From a bacterium (GTDB lineage: Bacteria > JAMOTN01): a stretch of DNA of 59,065 bases. Under the pieces are notes generated by a model. That model made no database searches and was not told the DNA's origin. It saw nothing but the letters and a program-made list of their open reading frames with translations. The DNA lies in NCBI GenBank assembly GCA_027062325.1, contig JAMOTN010000003.1:1-59065 (forward strand), read 5' to 3'. Of the stretch, positions 1-7,584 are shown piece by piece (within the stretch, counting starts at the first letter, position 1; the number at the start of each line of letters is the position of its first letter). Both the position numbers and the translations under genes were made by a program.

Positions 1-59
1 TAAACAACATCAGCTTTTATCTCTCCTGCTGCTATTTTGCAGAATATGCACTCCGGCAT
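1..59 (-). CDS. HIT-family protein, N-terminal fragment (gene runs off the window)
   Basis: The minus strand starts with ATG at 59-57 and reads MPECIFCKIAAGEIKADVV before leaving the window. This matches the N-terminus of histidine-triad nucleotide-binding (Hint-type) proteins, which begin with a CIFCKI..GEIP motif. A good ribosome binding site (AGGGAGG, around 68-74) lies upstream of this ATG. The histidine triad itself is outside the window, so only the family is called. Known members hydrolyse nucleoside phosphoramidates or adenylates in the cytoplasm. Confidence 0.8.
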   Translation of the reverse strand, partial: MPECIFCKIAAGEIKADVV

Positions 60-399
60 TAGATCAACCTCCCTTTTACAAAATACCTTTTAAAATTTAA
101 CCTATTAATTCATGTACCTGCGCCTAACCACTCTTTTAAACTTCGAATAACTACATAAATTCAATACATACAAATTTAGCGCTCCATTAATTGCACACTT
201 CCTCAACTACCAAACTCACATCCATTATATGGTTGCATATCCGATTGCTATTATCAAACAATTCAATGTTTTCAACTTCGCCTACATTAGAGTGACGGCG
301 CCTCTCTTCTCTTTTTTTCTCTTCTCTTCTCTTCTCTTCCCTTATTATTCCCTCCATCTATCGTCCTAACTCCCCTCTAAAGAGTGAGTCGGAAGAAAT
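60..399. other. Intergenic stretch with a polypyrimidine tract
   Basis: No gene is supported here. It lies between ilvE and the downstream HIT gene, both on the minus strand. Positions 300-345 are an almost pure CT tract built from TCTTC/CTTCT units, so the minus-strand RNA would be a GA-rich purine run downstream of ilvE. I see no hairpin followed by a T-run that would make a standard terminator. Confidence 0.6.
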
Positions 400-1278
400 T
401 TAATTTATTGGAGTTCCCTCACTTTGAACAAGCTTCTTAAACTCTTCACGCAATTTCAAAGTCCACTTACCAGGCTTTCCATTACCTATCTTTCTCCCAT
501 CAAGTTCAACAAGAGGCATAATCTCAGCTGCACTACCAGTCAAGAAGCACTCATCTGCCGTGTACACATCGTAACGACCAAACAACTCCTCCTTAACCTC
601 CATTCCAACCTTACGTGCAATATCCATCACAGTGTTACGTGTAATCCCCTCAAGGATTCCTATGTACTTTGGAGGCGTTGTAAGGGTATTTCCTTTTATA
701 ATGAACACGTTATCTGCTGTACACTCAGTTACATACCCCTCAGCATTCAACATTATAGCCTCAAGGTAATCTCCGTGAGTTATTGCCTCAATCTTCGCCA
801 TTATGTTGTTCAAGTAATTAAGCGACTTAATACGAGGTGAAAACATTTCAGGATTCATACGGCGCGTAGGAACAGTTATTGCTTTTATTCCTTCTTCGTA
901 AAACTTCTCAGGGTAAAGTTTTATTGTGTCTGTGATTATGATAACTGTAGGTTTGGGACATTTTCTCGGATCCAATCCAAGATCTCCAACTCCTCTTGTC
1001 ACAACAAGTCGAATATAACCATCGTTTAAGTTGTTCTCGCGCAACGTCTCAATAACTGCCTTCTTCATCTCCTCTTTGGTCATTGGAATCTCAAGCCATA
1101 TAGCATGTGCAGAATCGTATAGTCTATCTATATGCTCATCCAGCTTGAATACCCTTCCATTATAAACTCTTATACCTTCAAAAACACCATCTCCATACAA
1201 AAGCCCATGATCGTAAACACTAATCTTTGCCTCCTCCTTTGGATAAAATTTGCCATCAATCCAAACTTTTAAAGACAT
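400..1278 (-). CDS. ilvE: Branched-chain amino acid aminotransferase
   Basis: A 292-residue fold-type IV (class IV) PLP aminotransferase that interconverts Val, Leu and Ile with their 2-oxo acids using glutamate/2-oxoglutarate. The N-terminal [17 protein letters not shown] stretch (residues 21-37) is the family signature. The PLP lysine is K151 in [12 protein letters not shown]. The [13 protein letters not shown] segment near 180-192 binds cofactor phosphate in relatives, and [11 protein letters not shown] near 207-217 is also typical. The length is normal for bacterial IlvE. The start is supported by AAAGGAGGG just upstream. D-amino-acid transaminase or aminodeoxychorismate lyase are relatives, but the overall match is to IlvE. 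The gene stands alone, divergent from the protease at 1720. Confidence 0.93.
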   Translation of the reverse strand: MSLKVWIDGKFYPKEEAKISVYDHGLLYGDGVFEGIRVYNGRVFKLDEHIDRLYDSAHAIWLEIPMTKEEMKKAVIETLRENNLNDGYIRLVVTRGVGDLGLDPRKCPKPTVIIITDTIKLYPEKFYEEGIKAITVPTRRMNPEMFSPRIKSLNYLNNIMAKIEAITHGDYLEAIMLNAEGYVTECTADNVFIIKGNTLTTPPKYIGILEGITRNTVMDIARKVGMEVKEELFGRYDVYTADECFLTGSAAEIMPLVELDGRKIGNGKPGKWTLKLREEFKKLVQSEGTPIN

Positions 1279-1719
1279 ATCAAATCCCTCCTTTGAAAGG
1301 TTATCTAACTCCTCATCCTAAAGTTTTCAAAACTCCCCTATTATCCAGGCACATTAAAATTCCAACTTCAACAAAGCTTATACTAATCCTTTATATATTT
1401 TAGCAAAAACACCTTTTTCGTCTAATCACTTTTTTATCATCACTGATCACTTATTCACCAATTCTCTTTTGATAAAACTAGTATGCAAAACCATGAGGTA
1501 TCACTAATCATTTATATGCCACATTAAACATTATTTGAACAAAATTTGACACCTAACCTAAAATCAGTATATAATAATATCTTACAGTCATTTGGAACAA
1601 CCAGTAATTTTTACATTAAAATTGAAGTATGCAGGACAGTAGCAGGAAGAATATTGAGGTAAAGCGTTAGGTTACACTTGCTAAATTTTAGGGAGAATGT
1701 AGGTAGGAGGGTGAGGAGT
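1279..1719. other. Divergent intergenic region, ilvE / clostripain-like gene
   Basis: About 440 bases without a gene. It holds the ilvE ribosome binding site (near 1285-1295), the strong plus-strand promoter at 1546-1575, and a leader of roughly 137 nt for the protease gene. No stable long hairpin was recognised in the leader. Confidence 0.6.
1546..1575 (+). promoter_or_regulatory. Sigma-70-type promoter of the clostripain-like gene
   Basis: TTGACA (1546-1551) and TATAAT (1570-1575) are both perfect consensus hexamers, separated by 18 bases. Transcription should start near 1582, giving a 5' leader of roughly 137 nt before the ATG at 1720. Confidence 0.8.
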
Positions 1720-2898
1720 ATGAAGAAGTATGTTGTTAGCTTGCTTTCCTTAGTGATGCTTTTGTATTTTAGTGCAGCTGCTCAAACAGCAGAATGGACA
1801 TGGGTCGTATTTATTAACGCTGACAACAACCTTGAAGGCGCAGGACTTGATGATTTGAATGAAATGGAAATCGCAGGTAGCACCGATCAAGTTAACATTG
1901 TCGTTCTTTTGGACAGAGCAAGAGGCTACTCCTATGACGAGGGTAACTGGACAGGAACACGCCTTTTCTATGTTCAAAAAGACCCAAATATGAAAAAGAT
2001 TAATTCTACTCTTCTGAAAGACTATGGCGAACTTGACATGGGAGATTGGAGAGTCCTTGCAAAAGTATTTAAAGATGTAGTTGCTCAGTATCCTGCAAAG
2101 AGATACGCAGTTGTTCTCTGGAACCACGGTTCTGGATGGAAGAAAAAGGACAATCCTCTTTTGAAAGGAATTTCTTACGACGATCAAAGTGGTAATCATA
2201 TCAAATCTTGGGAGCTTCATGAATTTGGAGCAGAGCTTGTCAAGATTGCCGGTAAAAAAATTGATCTTTTTGGAATGGACGCATGCTTGATGGGAATGCT
2301 TGAAGTTGCGTACGAACTCAAGGATTATGCAGATTACCTCGTTTACAGCGAGCAGACAGAACCTTGGGACGGCTGGCCACACGATGACATCCTTACAAAA
2401 CTCGTAGAAAATCCAACAATATCTACTCGCGATTTGGCAGCTTTTATGGCAAAAGCATTCGTTGATTCTTACAACTACGGTTCACAGGGTCATGAGCCAG
2501 ACGTTACTCAAAGTGCCATAGATCTTTCAAAGATCGATGCTCTTGCAGATGAACTCGATGAGGTTGCAAAGGATGTTATAAACCTTGAAGACAAGAAGGA
2601 ACTCCTTAGAACTATGAAGTATTCACCAAACTTCTATTACACCGACTACAAAGACTTAGGAACTCTCTTAAAGCGCATGGATAAGTTTGTAGATACAGAC
2701 AAAGCACTTGAGGCTTACAAAGCTGCCGTAGTTGCAGCTCACACCAATTCAACCAGATTAAAAGTCACCGGCATGTCCATCTGGGTTCCAAAATATGCTT
2801 CTTACTTGATGGATAAATACGGTAAGCTTCAGTTCTCCCAAGATCACCTGTGGGATGACATGCTGGCTGATCTCTTCTCTAAGAGGCTAGCTGAGTAA
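1720..2898 (+). CDS. Secreted clostripain-family (C11) cysteine peptidase
   Basis: Predicted 392-residue exported cysteine protease. The N-terminus (MKKYVVSLLSLVMLLYFSAA) is a classic signal peptide, and the start at 1720 is chosen because GGAGG and GAGGAG lie just upstream; an upstream TTG at 1678 would bury the signal peptide. The peptidase C11 hallmarks are the catalytic His in VVLWNHGSGW (H136) and catalytic Cys in GMDACLMGMLEV (C189). An N-terminal INADNNLE motif is also typical. Clostripain family enzymes usually cleave after Arg or Lys and are activated by autoprocessing. The gene is a single transcription unit with its own strong promoter and rho-independent terminator, suggesting high expression. 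The specific substrate cannot be inferred. Confidence 0.88.
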   Translation: MKKYVVSLLSLVMLLYFSAAAQTAEWTWVVFINADNNLEGAGLDDLNEMEIAGSTDQVNIVVLLDRARGYSYDEGNWTGTRLFYVQKDPNMKKINSTLLKDYGELDMGDWRVLAKVFKDVVAQYPAKRYAVVLWNHGSGWKKKDNPLLKGISYDDQSGNHIKSWELHEFGAELVKIAGKKIDLFGMDACLMGMLEVAYELKDYADYLVYSEQTEPWDGWPHDDILTKLVENPTISTRDLAAFMAKAFVDSYNYGSQGHEPDVTQSAIDLSKIDALADELDEVAKDVINLEDKKELLRTMKYSPNFYYTDYKDLGTLLKRMDKFVDTDKALEAYKAAVVAAHTNSTRLKVTGMSIWVPKYASYLMDKYGKLQFSQDHLWDDMLADLFSKRLAE

Positions 2899-2931
2899 TC
2901 CCTGAAGGGGTTAAATTACCAATAATGCGTG

Positions 2932-2969
2932 GCCCTGCTCTCGATTGATGAGGGCAGGGCTTTTTTTTT
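2932..2969 (+). terminator. Rho-independent terminator after the C11 peptidase
   Basis: An 11-bp stem with one G-U pair (2932-2942 with 2950-2960), a 7-nt loop, and nine T residues at 2961-2969. It sits 34 bases after the peptidase stop codon. Confidence 0.92.
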
Positions 2970-3001
2970 ATAATATTTACGCTCAATACTAAAAACGGGA
3001 T

Positions 3002-3613
3002 GTGGTAGGGATGAGCGACGAAATGCTTTTGGAAGACTTTAAAGACACTACAAAGAAGAAAAACCAACGTATCCCAAAACCATCTGAAATTCTTACTTCT
3101 GGCACCTGTGTTCGCATATTCCAAGACGGTCAAGATTGGATTGTTCAATCCCCAACTTTGTATCCTCAAAAGACAATCTATATCTTATGGGGAGTAAGTG
3201 GTTTTCTAGGTTTTCTAGGTTTAATCTGTCTGTTTAAAATTTTCTCAAATTTCATACTATTTACCTCACTTGCTGCAGCATTTTTGCTGAGCGCCGCATA
3301 TCTTTTCTTACAAACACGTATTAAGTGGCAGATTAGATTTTCATACGACTTCGTTGAAATTACTAAGGAACAAATAGGAACTTCTGTTTACAAAGTTGAG
3401 TTCCCTCAATACAAAAGAGCTGAAATTTTACGTGAAGATCTCCCTGATATATTCGGTTATCCTGTAGCTGTCATAACAGAAGAGGATAGATTTATAATAA
3501 GGGTTCCAGATCAAGAATCTCAACAAACTCTCTACAACGCTCTTCAAGCTTGCTGGCACTACTTCAAGCAGAAAAGATACGAAGCGGGTGAGCTGGAGAT
3601 TGAAGCATCGTAA
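3002..3613 (+). CDS. Membrane protein with two helices and a C-terminal soluble domain, function unknown
   Basis: A 203-residue protein. After a charged N-terminus, two adjacent hydrophobic helices (about residues 57-75 and 82-103) are followed by about 100 polar, beta-rich residues. This arrangement, with a short N-terminal segment and a helical hairpin, resembles bacterial PH-like (bPH2/YcxB-like) membrane proteins, but that is only a topology guess. The start is a GTG at 3002; an ATG at 3011 would have almost no spacing to its ribosome binding site. Its end overlaps the start of the ECF-type gene by about 26 bases, so the two genes and trmFO appear to be co-transcribed. Confidence 0.65.
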   Translation: MVGMSDEMLLEDFKDTTKKKNQRIPKPSEILTSGTCVRIFQDGQDWIVQSPTLYPQKTIYILWGVSGFLGFLGLICLFKIFSNFILFTSLAAAFLLSAAYLFLQTRIKWQIRFSYDFVEITKEQIGTSVYKVEFPQYKRAEILREDLPDIFGYPVAVITEEDRFIIRVPDQESQQTLYNALQACWHYFKQKRYEAGELEIEAS

Positions 3614-4103
3614 AGCAAATTTAAAAGCCCGAGTAGTTCCAGCAGCAGCAGTTGGTACAGTTGCTTTTCTGGTAATGTTATTCGAGTTTCCAGTTATTCC
3701 AGCAGCCCCTTATCTAAAGGTGGATTTATCTGCAGTTGTATTAGCCACTTTCGCAATTTTAAAGGGTAATTGGGTATCAGCTCTATTTATAAAGGACTTT
3801 TTATTTTTCCTGATGCGTCCAGATCCTATAGGAGTTGCTGTTGACTTTACTCTTAATTCCATATTTTTAAGCTCAGTCTACTTAACTCAGCATTTCCTTT
3901 TATCATCAGTTCTAACCGTCATTAGCGGAATAATTGTAGGTTCTATTGCTGTCAAATTTTACACAGGGCATTTAGATAGCACAATGTTTTTCATTATTCT
4001 ACAATTTAATGTGATAAAGTGGAGCCTTATAGGAATTGTATCCTATTGGATTGTTAGACATAACAAAAGAATTGTGGTGAGACTATGGCAGAAGTTGCGC
4101 TAA
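3588..4103 (+). CDS. ECF transporter S component-like membrane protein (RibU-like)
   Basis: A 171-residue protein with five or six hydrophobic helices and a positively charged C-terminus. The segment FPVIPAAPYLKVDLSAVVLA near residues 34-53 resembles the RibU-type pattern (P-x-P-x-L-K-x-D-x-S-D-V-P) of energy-coupling factor substrate-binding subunits. In that family the S component binds a vitamin (riboflavin for RibU) and needs the shared EcfT/EcfA module, which is not in this window. The substrate is unproven. The start is GTG 3588, overlapping the preceding gene; a TTG at 3600 with an upstream GAGCTGGAG is an alternative. It overlaps trmFO by 19 bases. A flavin link would fit, because TrmFO is a flavoprotein. 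Confidence 0.6.
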   Translation: MSWRLKHRKANLKARVVPAAAVGTVAFLVMLFEFPVIPAAPYLKVDLSAVVLATFAILKGNWVSALFIKDFLFFLMRPDPIGVAVDFTLNSIFLSSVYLTQHFLLSSVLTVISGIIVGSIAVKFYTGHLDSTMFFIILQFNVIKWSLIGIVSYWIVRHNKRIVVRLWQKLR

Positions 4104-5368
4104 TTGGTCTGGGACTTGCAGGATCCGAATTTGCTCTTAAACTTGCAAGTTTTGGCATAGAAGTCGATGCTTTTGAGAAGCAAGACAAGTTCGCCTATCT
4201 AATATGCAGCAATTCATTGCGAGGCACATCACTTAAAACTGCGGCAGGTATTCTAAAAGCAGAGCTTCTTGCACTCTCAAGTCCGTTGATAACAACAGCT
4301 TACGAGTGTGCAATCTCTAAAGAAGGAGCTTTAACAGTTGACAGAGAAGTGTTTTCCCAAAAGATAACTGCTATGATAAATGAAACTCCTTTGATAAACG
4401 TTATAAAAAAGGAAATAACCTCTTTTGAAGAACTATCTTCTTACAAACTGATAATCTGTGCAGCAGGCCCACTAGTTGACGGAAAGCTTGCCGAAGAGAT
4501 AAAAAAACTATCAGGTGGCTTTTTTCACTTCTGGGATGCCATAGCTCCAGTTGTCTGGGATTATTCACTTGATAAAAGCAAAATGTTTTTTGCTAATAGG
4601 CACGTTCCTCATGCAAAAGACTACCTCAATATTCCTCTAACAGAAGAGGAGTATTTTTCACTTGTAGAAGACCTAAAGAGTGCAGAAACAGTTGAACTTC
4701 ATGATCATGATAAAAATTTTTTTGAGGGATGCCTTCCTATTGAAGAGATGGCAAAGCGCGGAGATTTGACTTTAAAATACGGTCCGCTATCTCCCAAAGG
4801 CTTAGTGGATCCAAAAACAGGAAAAGAGCCGTTTGCAGTAGTGCAACTTCGTCAAGAAGATTTTGAGCAGAAAGCATGGGGGCTTGTTGGATTTCAAACT
4901 CGCCTCAAATGGGGGGAACAAAAACGAATCCTTCGAAAACTTCCGGGTATGGAAAAAGCAGAATTTGTCAGACTGGGGGTAATACATCGAAATTCATACA
5001 TTAACGCTCCAAAAGTGCTGGATGAAAAACTACAGATAAAAGGTACAAACATAGCAATTCTGGGCCAACTTTCTGGAATTGAAGGATATATTGAAGCCAT
5101 TGCCACAGGAATGCTTGCAAGCATATTTACCGCAAACTCCATAAAAAAACGTTTTTTACACGAGGAAATCCTTCCCCCTCAAAATACAATGCTTCGCGGA
5201 ATTTACGAGTGGTTAACCGTTCCAAAGAAAAAATTTTATCCAATGAATGTTTCTTTTGCTCTCATAAAAGCAAAAGTAAAACGGAAAAATCGCGAAGAGT
5301 TTGGTAAATCTTCTGTAAACAAAATAAAAGAGTATGCTGCATATCTCAAAAAGTTAATGCCAACTTAA
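4085..5368 (+). CDS. trmFO: Methylenetetrahydrofolate-tRNA (uracil-5-)-methyltransferase TrmFO
   Basis: A 427-residue FAD- and folate-dependent enzyme that makes 5-methyluridine at position 54 in the T loop of tRNA. The N-terminal dinucleotide-binding motif is GLGLAGSEFA (residues 7-16). Family-specific blocks include FFEGCLPIEEMAKRGDLTL near 215, AVVQLRQEDFEQ near 255, GFQTRLKWGEQKRI near 271 and NSYINAPKVL near 304. The length is normal for TrmFO. Its ATG lies inside the end of the ECF-type gene. The stop codon overlaps the stop of the convergent MurJ-like gene within a TTAA (5365-5368). Together with TtuA at 30330 it suggests that U54 is converted to 5-methyl-2-thiouridine. Confidence 0.93.
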   Translation: MAEVALIGLGLAGSEFALKLASFGIEVDAFEKQDKFAYLICSNSLRGTSLKTAAGILKAELLALSSPLITTAYECAISKEGALTVDREVFSQKITAMINETPLINVIKKEITSFEELSSYKLIICAAGPLVDGKLAEEIKKLSGGFFHFWDAIAPVVWDYSLDKSKMFFANRHVPHAKDYLNIPLTEEEYFSLVEDLKSAETVELHDHDKNFFEGCLPIEEMAKRGDLTLKYGPLSPKGLVDPKTGKEPFAVVQLRQEDFEQKAWGLVGFQTRLKWGEQKRILRKLPGMEKAEFVRLGVIHRNSYINAPKVLDEKLQIKGTNIAILGQLSGIEGYIEAIATGMLASIFTANSIKKRFLHEEILPPQNTMLRGIYEWLTVPKKKFYPMNVSFALIKAKVKRKNREEFGKSSVNKIKEYAAYLKKLMPT

Positions 5369-6771
5369 TTTTTCTTTTTAAAAATTCTACTAATCCTAAA
5401 ATTTGCAGGTAATTCGTAAAATTGTTCAAACAAAACGTAAGCAATTGGTGTAATAAAAGCAACAATTGCCAATAAACTTATACCCCTTATCCCCATAAAT
5501 TTAAGTGGCAAAAACAAAACTCCATTCAAAGTAAAAGTTTTCAAAATATTAAAAAAAAGCACGCTTATATCAAATCCTTCCTTGACAAGAATATAAGACA
5601 CAACTACAAAACCTACCACACTCGTTCCAAAATATACACCTACTATTCCATAATCCTTCACCAACAAGTAATCAGCTATAACATTTGCTATTATACTCAT
5701 CCAACTCAACTCCCAATAAGCCTGTGGTCTTCCCACAAGTTGAAAATATCTAACCAAATATATCCACTGCATTCCCACTACTAATCTCTGAATAACACTA
5801 ACCCTTAACGCTTCCGAAAATGATATTAAATTAATACTAGCCGGCATCCAGTTAGCAACCACTCTGACAATGTCTGCAGAAAAAAGGTATATAATTACGC
5901 TCACAGGACCTGCTACATAAAAAACCAAATCCGTAAATTTTCTGTACATCCCAAGGTAATACTCCTTACCCTTTTTTGAAAACTCTATGCTTGCTCTCAT
6001 AAACAAAGATTTAATAGCAGAAAAAATTCCCCCCAACATCAGGTTAGTATACTGACCAATAGTAACACTAACGTGATACATCATCATAAAAAAGTAATCA
6101 ACCAAGGCGTATATTTTATTTGCACTAACCTTCAAAATTACTCCCTTAATATTCAACACAAAAATTTTGAATGCTCTATCAAACGTAACTTTTGGAAAAC
6201 TCTCCACTATAGGAGCTATCTTAAACATGTAAAAAGCATATTCTACAAACAAAGTCACAATAGCAGGTAACAAAAACATGTATACCAAAGTCACAACACC
6301 ACTTTTTCCGAAAAATGCCACCAAAAACATGCTAATTGAAAAAACCAATCTCAAAACATTTATAAGCCAGTAGTAACCCGAATAACTTATCTGCACTTCT
6401 AGGTGTACCATCGCTATCTCAACCAAAAAATACAATATTAACAACAACTTCCAAAAAGTCATATACCCTGTAAAAAACACTAGCGTTACTGCGGTTAAAG
6501 TTGCATATCCCATAAATATGAACTCAGACAAAAGCAATAGCTTAAAACCTAAATTTTTCCTACTCTTTCCCAAAAACATAAAAGATCCTTCAAGTGAAGA
6601 AGATATTAGATGCAATCCAAGAGACAACACATTAAAAAACATCCAAAACTTATCATAAGATTGGGATACACCAAATTTTCTAAGTAAAACTATAGTTCTC
6701 GCAAATCCAAAAATTTTTGATAAAAAGAAAGCCGTCAGGTGAACAACACTTTTAAACACTAATCCTTTCAT
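5365..6771 (-). CDS. MurJ/MviN-like MOP-superfamily lipid flippase
   Basis: A 468-residue integral membrane protein with about 12-14 hydrophobic helices. The N-terminus (LSKIFGFARTIVLLRKFGVS, residues 18-37) follows the MurJ/MviN pattern S-R-x-x-G-F-x-R-x-x-x-x-x-x-x-F-G. MurJ flips lipid II; other members export O-antigen or exopolysaccharide precursors. The sequence is divergent and lacks the long MurJ C-terminal extension, so it could serve a surface polysaccharide instead of peptidoglycan. No glycan gene cluster is adjacent. It is followed closely upstream by a two-helix membrane protein. Family placement is fairly sure; the substrate is not. Confidence 0.7.
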   Translation of the reverse strand: MKGLVFKSVVHLTAFFLSKIFGFARTIVLLRKFGVSQSYDKFWMFFNVLSLGLHLISSSLEGSFMFLGKSRKNLGFKLLLLSEFIFMGYATLTAVTLVFFTGYMTFWKLLLILYFLVEIAMVHLEVQISYSGYYWLINVLRLVFSISMFLVAFFGKSGVVTLVYMFLLPAIVTLFVEYAFYMFKIAPIVESFPKVTFDRAFKIFVLNIKGVILKVSANKIYALVDYFFMMMYHVSVTIGQYTNLMLGGIFSAIKSLFMRASIEFSKKGKEYYLGMYRKFTDLVFYVAGPVSVIIYLFSADIVRVVANWMPASINLISFSEALRVSVIQRLVVGMQWIYLVRYFQLVGRPQAYWELSWMSIIANVIADYLLVKDYGIVGVYFGTSVVGFVVVSYILVKEGFDISVLFFNILKTFTLNGVLFLPLKFMGIRGISLLAIVAFITPIAYVLFEQFYELPANFRISRIFKKKN

Positions 6772-6825
6772 ACACCATTATCTTAACAACTCAACCCTTG
6801 GATAGGCTATTTTTTAAGCAACAAA

Positions 6826-7476
6826 CTACTTCTTCTTACGTCCTTTACTTGTCTTTTTAGCAGACTTTGAACTTTTTCCAGTCCTTGATTTAGTCCCTTT
6901 CTTCTTTTTCTTTTGAGTCTCCTCATCTTCTATGAAACTGTTAAACAATAAGCTAACGAACGAAACAGTACTGACAAATAGAAACCCAAAAACAAACAAA
7001 CCAAATAGTAAAAACAATAGGTCCTGTAAGTATTGCCCAAAACTCAAACTCTGGCCCTTTTTCACCCATGAGGTTGAAAGAAATGGCTTCACTACAATAT
7101 CCCCATTGTTTAAACTAGCGTAAAAGTCAGCAGTAACAGTCTCAGTTATAGGCATCCCCTTATCTGGCTGAATACGAATCTGATACGTTGCCACAGTCGT
7201 CCCAGGTATAGTCTGAGGTGGAAATTTGAACACCTTTCCCTCTATATGAGTGAAAAACTTTCCTACATCAAACAACCTCACGTACATGTAGCCAACCAAA
7301 ACACCTATGACTACTAAAAATATGATCTGAGATGCAAATAAAAAACGGCTCTTTTTATAAGTCCTTTTTAACGAATCTATTGGATAGTTAAACACCATCT
7401 TTATAAATTCTATAAATTCACGTACCTCTTCTTTAAATTCCCTCTCCTCCTGAATCTTCCTACCACTTGCTGGCAT
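6826..7476 (-). CDS. Two-helix membrane protein with a lysine-rich tail, unknown function
   Basis: A 216-residue protein. A charged N-terminus is followed by a first hydrophobic helix (about 46-68), a roughly 75-residue polar loop (probably extracytoplasmic), a second helix (about 150-178), and a strongly basic tail (about 190-216, alternating K with S/T/G). The tail resembles nucleic-acid or acidic-lipid binding tails, but this is inference. A GGGGGGAG ribosome binding site precedes the ATG. No family is recognised. It lies between ftsK and the MurJ-like gene on the same strand. Confidence 0.65.
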   Translation of the reverse strand: MPASGRKIQEEREFKEEVREFIEFIKMVFNYPIDSLKRTYKKSRFLFASQIIFLVVIGVLVGYMYVRLFDVGKFFTHIEGKVFKFPPQTIPGTTVATYQIRIQPDKGMPITETVTADFYASLNNGDIVVKPFLSTSWVKKGQSLSFGQYLQDLLFLLFGLFVFGFLFVSTVSFVSLLFNSFIEDEETQKKKKKGTKSRTGKSSKSAKKTSKGRKKK

Positions 7477-7584
7477 AAAACTCCCCCCTGATAAACTGTA
7501 GTACCGTCTATATCATACCAAATAGGCTATAAACTGCCAATACAAGCCTTTTTCAAGGTTTATCAATTTTTATTTTCATCTTAC

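Noticed and set aside
424-840. Plus-strand open frame inside ilvE
   Set aside because: It is a shadow of the convincingly conserved IlvE on the other strand, with no ribosome binding site or family match.
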